64,000 bases of DNA from Streptomyces venezuelae. GTDB lineage: Bacteria; Actinomycetota; Actinomycetes; Streptomycetales; Streptomycetaceae. The notes beneath the pieces were generated by a model that searched no databases, had not been told where the DNA came from, and worked only from the letters and a program-made list of their open reading frames with translations. The stretch lies in assembly GCF_008642275.1 (NCBI RefSeq), contig NZ_CP029189.1:434001-498000 (forward strand), read 5' to 3'. The stretch's first letter is position 1, and the number at the start of each line of letters is the position of its first letter. Positions 25,841 to 34,545 of this stretch are shown piece after piece. Position numbers and translations under genes: made by a program.

Positions 25841-28716
25841 TCACGTTGAGCTACGGGCGAACGCCTCCAGCGCGTCCCTGAGCCCGGGCCGGTCCGTGCC
25901 CAGCTTGCGGCAGGCCGCCGACAGGGCCCAATCCGGCGTGGGCAGCACCACGGCCTCCGGCGCGGACTCCTTCTCGGCGCGCACCGCGAGGTCCGCCGCC
26001 CGCTGCTCCTCCTCCGTGAGCGCGTCCTCCCAGGCCAGCCCGCAGGGGAGGGCGCCGCCCAGACCCAGCAGGGTGTCGGTGGTCGCCGCGGCGAGCCCGT
26101 CCGCACCGCATTCCCGTGCGGTCACCACGGCCTGCATCAGCAGGTCCGCGTCGCGCAGCTCGGTGCCGAGCGCGGACAGGGCGCATGCCAGTTCGTAGCC
26201 CGCCGGGGAGGCCGAGAGCAGGGTGACCGCCTCCTGGAGCATCCCGGCCCGTTCCTCCGGGGCCGCGACCTGCGCCGCCACCCGCAGGGCCTGGCCGATG
26301 CCCGAGGCGGCGCCGAAGGCGCGGGCCCGCCGGACGGCGTCGTCGGCCAGGGCGCGGGCCCGCCCGGGATCGTCCGCGGCCACCGCGCGGGCCAGGTGCA
26401 GCTGCCACGGGCACCAGGCCGGGTTCTGGATGCCGCGCGGGGTCAGCCGCCGGTCGACCGCCTCCAGTTCGACGATCGCTGCCTGCACCTCGCCCCGGGA
26501 CAGGAGCAGTTCGGCGTACACGGTCTGCGAGTCGGGGAAGACGACGGCCGCCGGGAAGGGTGCGCCGTACTCGTGCTCCCGGGCGAGCTCCCAGGCCTCC
26601 TCGGGCCGGCCCCGTGCGAGCAGGGTGGTGAGGAGGATGGCTATGGCGTACCAGTGCACGGGGGTACGCCGTCCCACGCGTTCGGCGAGCCGCAGCCCGG
26701 ACCGGGCCAGTTCCTCGGCCTCCGCGAGCCGCCCGCGCCGGTAGCGGACGTAGGCGCGCAGGCTGTAGGCGAAGGAGAGGTGTGCCCCGCGCCAGCCGTG
26801 CCGCTCGAACTCGGCGGTGCCCTCCTCGAACAGCTCCTCGGCGCGTCCGGGCCGGTCGGTGTACATGTGGGCCATCGCGACCAGGACCGGGACCTCGAAG
26901 CCGCGGTCCTCGTGGGCCCAGCTGAAGGGCCGCTCCAGCACCCGTCCGGCGTGGTGCAGCACGACGTCGACCGGCTCGCCCCGCAGGCACGCATCCCAGG
27001 CGCGCAGCCCGATGATGTACCGCTCGGTGAGGTCGCGCCCGGTCAGCCGGTCAGCCGGTCGGCGAGGCGGGCGAGCCGGCGGGAGCGGGCCGGGGAGTCG
27101 GTCTCGGCGGCGTTGAAGGCGTCCCACATGAACTGCTCGGACTGCAGGCGCAGCCGTGCGCGTACGTCCTGGGTGTACGGGATCTCCCGGGCGAGTGATT
27201 CCGAGGCCTCGGCCAGCCGGTCGCTGTGCGCGAGGACCTGGGCGAGCCGGATGACGATGCCCTGGCGCAGGGCGGGGTCGTCGGAGGGCTCGGCGAGGGC
27301 GGCCCGCAGGTGGTTGACGGTGTTGGCGGGTTCGGTGAGCAGGGAGGCGCAGCCCAGTTCGTAGAGGACGGCGGCGCGTTCGTCGAAGTCCGGGGGTTCG
27401 AGCAGGGCGCGGGCGAGCTGGCGGCGGGCGGCCTCGGGGGCGCCGGCCCGGAGGTTCTCGCCAGCGGCCTCGCGCAGGGTGCGGACCACCCAGGGGTCGT
27501 TCTCGGGGTGGGTCTCCAGCAGGTGGCGGGCGGCCGCGGAGGAGCCGAGTCCGGCGTCGACGACGGCGGCCGCGGCCTTGCCGTGGAGGGCGACGCGGAG
27601 CGCGTCGGGGATGGCCCGGTAGATGGAGGTGGCGATGAGCGGGTGGACGAACTCCAGCCCTGTTTCGGCTTCGTGTTCCTCGGCGGTGGCGGCCGAGAGG
27701 ATGCGGGCGTCGCGCAGCCGCCTGGTGGCGTCCACGGCCTCCTCGGCCCCGAGGGCGGCGACCCGGGCGGCGAGGTCCTGCGGGATGGCGGTCCCGAGCA
27801 CGGCGCAGGCCCAGGCGAAGCGGACGGTGGAGGGGCCGAGGCGTTCCAGGCGGGCGACGAGGCCGCTGCCGCGCTGGGCGGCGGCGAGGTCGCGCAGCTG
27901 TGGGGCGTTCGCCTCGACGGGGGTCAGGCCCTTGCCCCGGACCTTGGCGGTGAGTTCGACGGCCTCGAAGGGGTTGCCGGTGGTGACGGCCCACGCCTCG
28001 TGGCAGAAGGCGTCGTCGGCGTGGGCCCCGACGGCCTCGCGGACCAGGGTGGCGACGGCGGCCGGGGTGAGCGGGGCCAGGGGCAGCGGGCGCTGTCCGG
28101 CCCGGCCGGGCAGGGTACGGAAGGCGTCGGCGTGCGCGGGCAGTTCGTCGGGGCGGTAGGCGACGACGAGCAGCAGCGGGAGATGTTCGGCGCGCGGGGC
28201 GAAGGCGGCGAGCCAGCCGAGGGACTCGGGGTCGGCCCAGTGGGCGTCGTCGAGGACGAGGACGACGGGGGCGCGCTTGACCACGAGGTGGGTGAGGACC
28301 CAGTCGAGTCCGTCGCGCAGGCCCTGGGGGTCGGGCGGCACGCCCTGTTCGGGGGCGCAGAGTCCGAGGGCCGGGCCGACGATGGAGTACCAGCCGCCGA
28401 GGGCTGCGCGCAGCTCCTGCTCGGAGGTGCCGGCGAGCTGGGGCTGGATGAGCTGGCGGGCGACGTGGAAGGGCTGGCTCTGCTCCTGTTCGCCGCCTCG
28501 GGCGGCGAGGACGGTGCAGGTGCGGGACAGGGCGCGGCGGCGCAGTTCGGCCAGCAGGGTGGTCTTGCCGAGTCCTGCGGGGCCGGAGAAGGCGAGCAGC
28601 GCGCCGCCCGCGTCCGGCCCGGGACCGGTGAGCTGGTCCAGGGCTTCGTCGACGATCGCGAGTTCGGCATCGCGTTCGACCATCGTGCGCCGTGTGCGGG
28701 TCCGGCGGTCCGTCAT
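25841..28716 (-). pseudogene. LuxR-type ATPase regulator disrupted by an 8-bp duplication
   Basis: Two frames together make one protein of about 955 residues. The first (28716-27043) encodes a P-loop ATPase (LAFSGPAGLGKTTLLAELRR, VVLVLDDAHWADPES) and the start of a helical repeat region, ending at ARLADRLTG and a TGA. The second frame continues RDLTERYIIGLRAWDAC to 25841 with further helical repeats. The break is an exact tandem repeat of AGCCGGTC (27045-27060); removing one copy restores the frame. The C-terminus (LTEEEQRAADLAVRA to SAACRKLGTDRPGLRDAL) aligns with a LuxR HTH but the recognition helix is unlike the family. It may be a recent pseudogene, a phase-variable locus or a sequencing error. 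Confidence 0.8.
27045..27060. repeat. 8-bp tandem duplication causing a frameshift
   Basis: AGCCGGTC occurs twice in direct succession (27045-27052 and 27053-27060). One copy is in phase with the intact family; the second shifts the frame and creates the TGA at 27043-27045. Confidence 0.85.
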
Positions 28717-28786
28717 GGCTGGTACCCCCCAGGCCTGTTCGGGGGTTCAGCGTACGCCCGGCGCACAGCGTGAGGGATGCCAGTGC

Positions 28787-28811
28787 GGAAAAGAATCCGA
28801 TCTTCTTTTCC
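28787..28811 (-). terminator. AT-rich hairpin after the ACT-domain gene
   Basis: GGAAAAGAA pairs perfectly with TTCTTTTCC around a 7-nt loop, 9 bases past the stop of the minus-strand ACT-domain gene and before the regulator pseudogene. It is a plausible intrinsic terminator. Confidence 0.65.
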
Positions 28812-28819
28812 GGAGGGCT

Positions 28820-29227
28820 TCAGTCGTGTACGGAACGGGCCGCGAGCTCCTCCAGGACGGCCACGGCCTCGGCGGCTCGGTCGGCGTCCACGAGGAGGTG
28901 GTCGTGGTGGTAGCCGGCGATGACGTTGCAGCTCAGACCGTGTGCGCCGAGTTCGGTGGCGAAGGCTGCGGTGAGCCCGACGGCGTCGAGGGCGGAGTGG
29001 ACGCGGAGGGTGATCCACCCGGCGACGTAGTCGTACGGCAGGCCGGCCGCGTCGGCCTCCTCCTGACGCAGCACCAGGGTGAGCCCTTCGGGTTCCAGGA
29101 CGGTGGCGACGGGGGCGGTCCCGGCGGGGACGGTGGTGCCGTTGACGGTGCAGAAGACGTACCGTCCCTCGTTCAGCTCGGGCCGCATGCCGCTCAGGAG
29201 TTTCCGCAGGTCGTGCTCTCCGCTCAT
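28820..29227 (-). CDS. ACT domain-containing protein
   Basis: The 135-residue protein is made of two ACT-like halves. The N-terminal GRYVFCTVNGTTVPAGTAPV and VLEPEGLTLVLRQEEADAAG precede the C-terminal WITLRVHSALDAVGLTAAFA and NVIAGYHHDHLLVDADRAAE. The latter matches a stand-alone ACT family seen in many bacteria. ACT domains bind small ligands, often amino acids; no enzyme domain is attached, so it is probably a regulatory or binding protein. It is flanked by hypothetical genes on the same strand with 87 bp upstream. Confidence 0.85.
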   Translation of the reverse strand: MSGEHDLRKLLSGMRPELNEGRYVFCTVNGTTVPAGTAPVATVLEPEGLTLVLRQEEADAAGLPYDYVAGWITLRVHSALDAVGLTAAFATELGAHGLSCNVIAGYHHDHLLVDADRAAEAVAVLEELAARSVHD

Positions 29228-29314
29228 GCGGCCGACCCTACCCGTCGCCCCGGCTGTGCCCGGTACGCGGGGAGTCGGGCCGTGTGCCGTGTTCGGCCGC
29301 GAGGGGTCCTCGGC

Positions 29315-30055
29315 TCACGGGAACTCCTCGGAGTAGTGCGCGGAGCGGCCCCACACCCGGGCGAGCTCCTGCCGGTCGGTGGACGCGACGAGCGCCGCGA
29401 GGCGATCCGCCTCGGCCTCCGGGTCCCCGTCGCCCACCTCCAGGGTCACCCCGAGCTGCAGCCACGGCCGGCCCTCCCGGTCCGCCGCCGCATCGGGGTG
29501 GAGGAGCACCAGCTCCACACGGCCCGGCGCGGCCTGGTCGGTCCAGACCGCGTCCAGCTCGCACTCCCAGCGCCGTGACCAGCCGGGGTCCGCCCGCAGC
29601 CGCTCCGCCAGCAGGCCCGCCACCGTCCGCGCGGGCCACTCCCAGGCCCGGTCCTGCTCCGCGCGGCGGACCTCGGCCGCGTACCGCGCCGCGTCGAAGC
29701 GGAACTCCGGCATATCCGCATGGCCGCCGGCCGGATTGCGCCAGCCGTCCCAGACGACCTCGCCGCCCTCCCGGCGTACCGTCACGTACAACGCCCCGCA
29801 GCAGACCTCCGTGCAGGAGATCCGCGCGAGCCGTACCTCGTGGGGCCCGCCCCCGGCGGCTGCGACGCCGCCCGGGCCCAGCACGACCCACGGGTCCTCC
29901 CCCGCCCACGGCGGCCACAGCTCCGCCAGGACGTCGCGCCCGTCGATCACGGGCCGGACCTGGATCCATCCCCTCACGGGTGCCACGATCCGCAGCTCCA
30001 ACACCTGGCCCCGTTCCGCTTCTCCCAATTCCCCCTCGCTCCCCGTCACTTCCAT
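29315..30055 (-). CDS. Conserved hypothetical protein
   Basis: The ATG at 30055 has GAGGAGGG directly upstream; the product has 246 residues. Recognisable blocks are VRPVIDGRDVLAELWPPWAG, ISCTEVCCGALYVTVRREGG and PEFRFDAARYAAEVRRAEQD, with three close cysteines in the middle block that might bind a metal. I know this type as a widespread Streptomyces protein without a function. It starts 10 bp after the stop of the preceding gene, so the two form an operon. Confidence 0.75.
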   Translation of the reverse strand: MEVTGSEGELGEAERGQVLELRIVAPVRGWIQVRPVIDGRDVLAELWPPWAGEDPWVVLGPGGVAAAGGGPHEVRLARISCTEVCCGALYVTVRREGGEVVWDGWRNPAGGHADMPEFRFDAARYAAEVRRAEQDRAWEWPARTVAGLLAERLRADPGWSRRWECELDAVWTDQAAPGRVELVLLHPDAAADREGRPWLQLGVTLEVGDGDPEAEADRLAALVASTDRQELARVWGRSAHYSEEFP

Positions 30056-30065
30056 GGCCCTCCTC

Positions 30066-30524
30066 TCACCCGTCCTCGTACAGCCGCCGGTGCCACCACG
30101 GACGCGGATTCCCCAACCGGTCCGTGGTCGCGGCGTCCCGGTCGAAGACCGTGCGCCGGCGGAACTCCGCGTCCAGGGGCCGCAGTACGTGGCCCAGCGC
30201 GCGCCGGGCTCCGGGCGCAAGGGACCGGTACGCGTCGGCCAACTCGTCCCGGACCGCGGCGACGTCGTCGATCGCGCAGGACGGCGCCGGGCAGACGGCG
30301 TGGGTCAGCCGCAGGCGGGAGCCGGGGCTCCGCAGGAAGGCGCGGTAGCGGTGCAGGAGGTCGCCGAGCGGGTGGATGCGGGCGCCGGCCGTCCAGTGGG
30401 CCTCCGCGCTCGCGGCGGGTGACAGCCGGTCCGAGGAGGGCAGTTCACGCGCCCAGGCGGGTGCGCGGCGGCCGGCGTGGCTTCCTCGTGCGGCGCGCAG
30501 CGCGCCGGGCCGTCTACGCGGCAT
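30066..30524 (-). CDS. Hypothetical protein, first gene of a two-gene operon
   Basis: The 152-residue frame has a basic, low-complexity first 30 residues and a more ordered part from ELPSSDRLSPAASAEAHWTA onwards. Later segments are HPLGDLLHRYRAFLRSPGSR, AVCPAPSCAIDDVAAVRDEL and RTVFDRDAATTDRLGNPRPW. It is mostly helical, without a signal peptide. The true start may be further in. It is 10 bp from the next gene, suggesting the two products work together. No family recognised. Confidence 0.6.
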   Translation of the reverse strand: MPRRRPGALRAARGSHAGRRAPAWARELPSSDRLSPAASAEAHWTAGARIHPLGDLLHRYRAFLRSPGSRLRLTHAVCPAPSCAIDDVAAVRDELADAYRSLAPGARRALGHVLRPLDAEFRRRTVFDRDAATTDRLGNPRPWWHRRLYEDG

Positions 30525-30636
30525 CGCCCTTTCGGCGGGTGAGCTTCATGCGCCCCATCCTGCCGGATGCCCCTGGCGGGCACAAAGGGATTCGGCGGCC
30601 ACCGGGCCGGCGGCTCCGCGCCCGGTGGTGCGCCGC

Positions 30637-30657
30637 GTACGTACTCCTCGTACGTAC
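30637..30657. terminator. GTAC-rich hairpin after the DUF397 gene
   Basis: Two copies of the self-complementary GTACGTAC (30637-30644, 30650-30657) flank a 5-nt loop, 23 bases past the DUF397 stop on the minus strand; a third TACGTAC follows at 30664-30670. The dyad could terminate transcription or be a small regulatory site. Confidence 0.35.
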
Positions 30658-30679
30658 CCCGCCTACGTACTCCGCCCGG

Positions 30680-30919
30680 TCAGGTCAGGTCGAACTCCCC
30701 GCCGCGGGCGTTCAGCACGAACTTGTGCCACTCGTCCGGCGAGAAGATCAGCGAAGGGCTCTCGGGGCGCTCGCTGTTGCGCATCGCGATGAAGCCCTCG
30801 ACGAAGGCGATCTGGACGTCGCCCACTCCCCGGCTGCTCGACTGCCAGTCCGCCCCGGTGAGATCGAGGTCCGGCTTCCCCCAGCCGGCGAGGGGTCGTG
30901 AAGTCATGCTCTCGGCCAC
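30680..30919 (-). CDS. DUF397 domain protein
   Basis: A GTG start with GGGAGGAG seven bases upstream gives 79 residues. DLTGADWQSSSRGVGDVQIA, FVEGFIAMRNSERPESPSLI and FSPDEWHKFVLNARGGEFDL fit the DUF397 signature (W-x-SSR near the start, F-x(2)-x-EW-x(2)-F near the end). Such small proteins usually sit beside an XRE-type regulator and take part in development or antibiotic control in Streptomyces. Here no XRE gene is adjacent, so this is an orphan copy. Confidence 0.88.
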   Translation of the reverse strand: MAESMTSRPLAGWGKPDLDLTGADWQSSSRGVGDVQIAFVEGFIAMRNSERPESPSLIFSPDEWHKFVLNARGGEFDLT

Positions 30920-31050
30920 GTGCGTGCTCCTCCCGGTACGTCGTCCGGGGCAAGGGTAGCCACCGCGGCGAGTGCCGGACAGGCCACGGTGCGTCACCCG
31001 TGGCCGTCGGGCTTCCCGGCCGGCCCCTCCGTCACCGGCCAGGCGGGCGT

Positions 31051-32217
31051 TCAGGAGGTCGGCTCCTCGGCCCCCACCAGCCACATCGCGAAGAACTGCG
31101 CGCCGCCGCCGTACGCGTGCCCCATGGCCCGGCGGGCGTCCGGAACCTGGTGCTCCGCCGCCTGGCCGCGGACCTGGAGGGCCGCCTCCGCGAAGCGGAT
31201 CATGCCGGAGGCGCCGATCGGGTTGGTGGACAGGACACCGCCCGAGGGGTTGACCGGGAGGTCCCCGTCGAGTTCGGTGACCCCGGCCTCGGTGAGCTTC
31301 CAGCCCTCGCCCTCCGCGGCGAAGCCGAGGTTCTCCAGCCACATCGGCTCGTACCAGGAGAACGGTACGTACATCTCGACCGCGTCGATCTCCCGGCGGG
31401 GGTCGGTGATCCCGGCCTGGCGGTAGACGTCGGCGGCGCAGTCCTTGCCGGCCTGCGGCGACACGAAGTCCTTGCCGGCGAAGAGGGTGGGCTCGCTGCG
31501 CATCGCCCCGCCGTGCACCCAGGCGGCCGGCTTCGGCGAACGGGCGGCGCCCGCCCGGTCGGTGAGGATCATCGCGCACGCACCGTCGGAGGAGGGGCAG
31601 GTCTCCGAGTAGCGGATCGGGTCCCAGAGCATCGGCGAGGCCTGGACCTTCTCCAGGGTGATGTCGTGCTCGTGCAGGTGCGCGTACGGGTTCTTCAGCG
31701 CGTTGCGCCGGTCCTTGTACGCCACCAGCGAGCCCACCGTGTCCGGCGCGCCGGTGCGCCGCATGTACGCGCGTACGTGCGGGGCGAAGAACCCGCCCGC
31801 GCCGGCGAGCAGCGGCTGCTGGAAGGGGACCGGGAGCGACAGACCCCACATGGCGTTGGATTCGGACTGCTTCTCGAAGGCGAGGGTGAGGACGGTGCGG
31901 TGGACGCGGGCCGCCACCAGGTTGGAGGCGACCAGGGCCGTGGACCCGCCGACCGAACCGGCCGTGTGCACCCGCAGCATCGGCTTGCCGACCGCGCCCA
32001 GGGCGTCCGCCAGGTACAGCTCGGGCATCATCACCCCCTCGAAGAAGTCGGGGGCCTTGCCGATGACGACCGCGTCGATGTCCGCCCAGGTCAGTTCGGC
32101 GTCGGCGAGGGCGCGGGCGGCCGCCTCGCGGACCAGTCCGGCGATGGACACGTCGTGGCGGGCCGCCACGTGCTTGGTCTGGCCGATCCCGACGATGGCC
32201 ACGGGCTCTTTACTCAC
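31051..32217 (-). CDS. Thiolase-fold lipid-transfer-type protein (Ltp/SCP-x like), catalytic Cys missing
   Basis: This 388-residue protein starts MSKEPVAIVGIGQTKHVAAR and carries thiolase-family blocks: DIDAVVIGKAPDFFEGVMM, ETCPSSDGACAMILTD, VNPSGGVLSTNPIGASGMIR and RRAMGHAYGGGAQFFAMWL. Where catalytic thiolases have a cysteine nucleophile, this protein reads RVHTAGSVGGSTALVASN, with no Cys. Such proteins include the retro-aldolases of the Ltp2 type that cleave sterol side chains together with a DUF35 partner. Its start overlaps the stop of the second thiolase-like gene by four bases (ATGA), so the operon is tightly coupled. The substrate is inferred only from context. Confidence 0.85.
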   Translation of the reverse strand: MSKEPVAIVGIGQTKHVAARHDVSIAGLVREAAARALADAELTWADIDAVVIGKAPDFFEGVMMPELYLADALGAVGKPMLRVHTAGSVGGSTALVASNLVAARVHRTVLTLAFEKQSESNAMWGLSLPVPFQQPLLAGAGGFFAPHVRAYMRRTGAPDTVGSLVAYKDRRNALKNPYAHLHEHDITLEKVQASPMLWDPIRYSETCPSSDGACAMILTDRAGAARSPKPAAWVHGGAMRSEPTLFAGKDFVSPQAGKDCAADVYRQAGITDPRREIDAVEMYVPFSWYEPMWLENLGFAAEGEGWKLTEAGVTELDGDLPVNPSGGVLSTNPIGASGMIRFAEAALQVRGQAAEHQVPDARRAMGHAYGGGAQFFAMWLVGAEEPTS

Positions 32218-33272
32218 CTTGCGTCCCCTTCCAGGACGGCGACCAGGTTCTGCTGGAGGCAGGGGCCGGATGTGGCGTGGGCGACGGCCCGTCGCGATGC
32301 GCCGCGGTGGATCCGGGCGGCCGCCTCGCCGATGCGGATCAGGCCGGCGGCCATCATCGGGTTGGCCGCGAGCGCTCCCCCGGAGGGGTTGACGGCCACG
32401 TCGTCGGCGAGGCCGAGCGCCTTGCGCAGGACGATCTCCTGGGAGGAGAACGGCGCGTGCAGTTCGGCCGTGTCCACCGGGGCTTCGAAGACACCCGCGT
32501 GCTCGGCGGCGAGCCGGGTGGACGGGGAGTCGGTGAGGTCGCGCAGGCCCAGGCTGTGGGCCTCGATGCGGTGGTCGATGCCGGTGATCCAGGCGGGGCG
32601 TTCGCAGAGCCGGCGCGCGAGGTCGCCGGCGGCCAGGACGACGGCGGCCACGCCGTCGCCGACGGGCGGGCAGTCACCGGTGCGCAGCGGCCGGACCTGG
32701 TAGTCGCCCTGGGGGACGGGGCCGCGGAGCTGGGCGTGCGGGTTGGCGACGGCCGCGTCCCGGCTGCGCGCCCCGACGGCTGCCAGGGCGGCCTCGTCGG
32801 TCTCGCCGGTGTCGATCAGGGCCTGGGCCTGGAGGGCGGCCAGCGCGACCGCGTCGGGCCAGAGCGGGGCGACGTAGTACGGGTCGAGCTGGCGGGTCAG
32901 CACGTCGCGCACCGACCCGGGCGAGGACTTCCCGTACGAGTAGACGAGCGCGGTGTCGGCCTCGCCGGTCTGGATCTTGACCCAGGCCTCGTAGAGGGCC
33001 CAGGCCCCGTCCATCTCGACGTGTGATTCGGAGATCGGGGGCCAGGCGCCGACCCCGTCGAGGGTCATGGTGAAGGAGAAGGCCCGGCCGGCCAGGTAGT
33101 CGCTGGAGCCGGAGCAGGTGAAGCCGATCTCGCCGGCCTTCAGTCCGGTGGCGGCCAGCACCTCGTGCAGGACCGGCATGACCATCTCGACTTCGCTGAG
33201 CTCGTCGGTGCGCCGCAGGTGGTCGCTCTGCGCGAAGGCGACCACCGCGACCTCGCGGGCGTGTCGGGCCAT
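32214..33272 (-). CDS. Second thiolase-fold protein of the pair, catalytic Cys missing
   Basis: The 352-residue product starts at MARHAREVAVVAFAQSDHLR. The family core is visible in TCSGSSDYLAGRAFSFTMTL, RTGDCPPVGDGVAAVVLAAG, LHAPFSSQEIVLRKALGLAD and VNPSGGALAANPMMAAGLIR. The nucleophile loop reads ISESHVEMDGAWALYEAW and again lacks cysteine. The C-terminal ATSGPCLQQNLVAVLEG replaces the usual thiolase GHP motif. Its start shares one base with the stop of the DUF35 gene (TGATG) and its end overlaps the next gene by four bases. It is likely a structural partner or aldolase half with its neighbour. Confidence 0.83.
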   Translation of the reverse strand: MARHAREVAVVAFAQSDHLRRTDELSEVEMVMPVLHEVLAATGLKAGEIGFTCSGSSDYLAGRAFSFTMTLDGVGAWPPISESHVEMDGAWALYEAWVKIQTGEADTALVYSYGKSSPGSVRDVLTRQLDPYYVAPLWPDAVALAALQAQALIDTGETDEAALAAVGARSRDAAVANPHAQLRGPVPQGDYQVRPLRTGDCPPVGDGVAAVVLAAGDLARRLCERPAWITGIDHRIEAHSLGLRDLTDSPSTRLAAEHAGVFEAPVDTAELHAPFSSQEIVLRKALGLADDVAVNPSGGALAANPMMAAGLIRIGEAAARIHRGASRRAVAHATSGPCLQQNLVAVLEGDAR

Positions 33273-34234
33273 CAGATGAGCTCCTTGTACGCGTCGTAGT
33301 CCGCGTCCGGTTCGCCGGTGGGGCGGTAGTGGTCGGGGTAGCGGCCGCCTTCGGTCCATACGGGCTCGACGCGCAGGCCCATGCGGACCTGGTCGTAGGG
33401 GATGCCGCCGATCCGGCCGTGGAGGGCGAGGTCGGCGCCGTCGAGGGCGATGTGGGCGTAGACGTAGGGGACCTCGATGTCGAGGTTCTTGGCCTTGATG
33501 TTGACGATGCAGTAGGTGGTGACCGTGCCGGCGGGGCCGACCTCGACGCGGTCGGTGGTGGCGACCCCGCAGGTGGGGCAGGCGCCGCGCGGCGGGACGT
33601 ACACCTTGTGGCAGGAGGGGCAGCGCTCGCCGACGGTCCGCCGTTCGGAGAGGGCGTTGATGTACGCGGTCTGGGCGCGGCCGGGGCTGTAGACGTAGTC
33701 GAGGCGGGCCTCGGCGACGATGCCGGTGACGGAGTCGGCGAAGGCCCCGTCGTGCGGGGTGGGCCCGCCGTCCGCGGGCCCGTCGTCGCACGGCTCGAAG
33801 CAGGCGATGTCGGTGATGGCACCGGTGCGCTCGGCGGCCCAGCGGACGCGGACGCGCATGCCGGTGCGGACGGCGTCGGGGCCGGGCGCGTCCAGGGCGT
33901 GCAGGAGGGCGGTGTCGGAGCCGTCGAGCCTGACCAGCACCCAGGCGAAGGGGGTGTCCAGGGGCTGTTGGCGGCGGGGATGCTCGTTCCACGCCCAGGT
34001 GGTGACGGTACCGGTGGCGGCGACCTCGACGAGTTCGCGGATCTCCTCGGCGGTGACGGGGTCGTACTCGACGGGCGGGACCATCACCTTGCCGTCGGAG
34101 GTCCTCACCCCGAGGACGGTGCCTTCGCGCAGCCCGGTGAGGAAGGCGCTCTGGACGGGCCCGAGGGACCGGGTGAAGGGGAACTCGACGACGAGGGGCG
34201 CGCGGAGCACCTCCGGTGGGGAGGCAGCTGTCAT
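33272..34234 (-). CDS. Double OB-fold DUF35 protein with zinc ribbon
   Basis: The 320-residue protein starts at an ATG with GGAGAG upstream. The N-terminal half contains one OB fold (TGTVTTWAWNEHPRRQQPL, FAWVLVRLDGSDTALLHAL). The C-terminal half begins with a rubredoxin-like zinc ribbon CPSCHKVYVPPRGACPTC near residues 205-225 and continues with a second OB fold (GTVTTYCIVNIKAKNLDIEV). Single-OB DUF35 proteins such as ChsH2 bind Ltp-type thiolase homologues and acyl-CoA; this one carries two. It is the first gene of a coupled three-gene unit, which strongly suggests a complex with the two thiolase-fold proteins. Confidence 0.88.
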   Translation of the reverse strand: MTAASPPEVLRAPLVVEFPFTRSLGPVQSAFLTGLREGTVLGVRTSDGKVMVPPVEYDPVTAEEIRELVEVAATGTVTTWAWNEHPRRQQPLDTPFAWVLVRLDGSDTALLHALDAPGPDAVRTGMRVRVRWAAERTGAITDIACFEPCDDGPADGGPTPHDGAFADSVTGIVAEARLDYVYSPGRAQTAYINALSERRTVGERCPSCHKVYVPPRGACPTCGVATTDRVEVGPAGTVTTYCIVNIKAKNLDIEVPYVYAHIALDGADLALHGRIGGIPYDQVRMGLRVEPVWTEGGRYPDHYRPTGEPDADYDAYKELI

Positions 34235-34545
34235 GGTGTCTCTCCGATGCGATCGATTCGGTTGATGTCAGCCCGGCAGGCACAAGAGGCCCTCCACCGG
34301 CCCGGCCGGCGCCCTCATCCAGCCCTGCCTACGATTGAGGCGCCCTCTTCCAGCCCCGCCGGCGTTCGAGGCGAACCTTCAGCCCCGCCGGCGTTCGAGG
34401 CGAACCTTCAGCCCCGCCGGCGTTTGAGGCGATCCTTCAGCCCCGCCGGCGTTTGAGGCGCGGGGGTCCGGGGGCAGCGCCCCGGGCAACGGCGCCGCAC
34501 CCGGCAACGCAACGGCAGCGGCACCCGGCCCGGCCCCGGCCAGAA
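34235..34545. other. Gene-free interval holding a tandem repeat array
   Basis: The 311 bp between the crotonase gene and the DUF35 gene contain about five copies of a 29-bp unit (34320-34466) and, at 34467-34540, a GC-rich tail typical of dispersed Streptomyces repeats. I see no small gene. The array may separate the crotonase transcript from the downstream operon. Confidence 0.6.
34320..34466. repeat. 29-bp tandem repeat, about five copies
   Basis: The copy starts are near 34320, 34351, 34380, 34409 and 34438. Copies at 34351 and 34380 are identical; others differ at a few positions, and the first is degenerate. The core is CAGCCCCGCCGGCGTTCGAG followed by GCGAACCTT. The same core with flanking GGGGTCCGGGGGCAGCGCC occurs elsewhere in Streptomyces as an interspersed element, from general knowledge. 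Confidence 0.85.
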
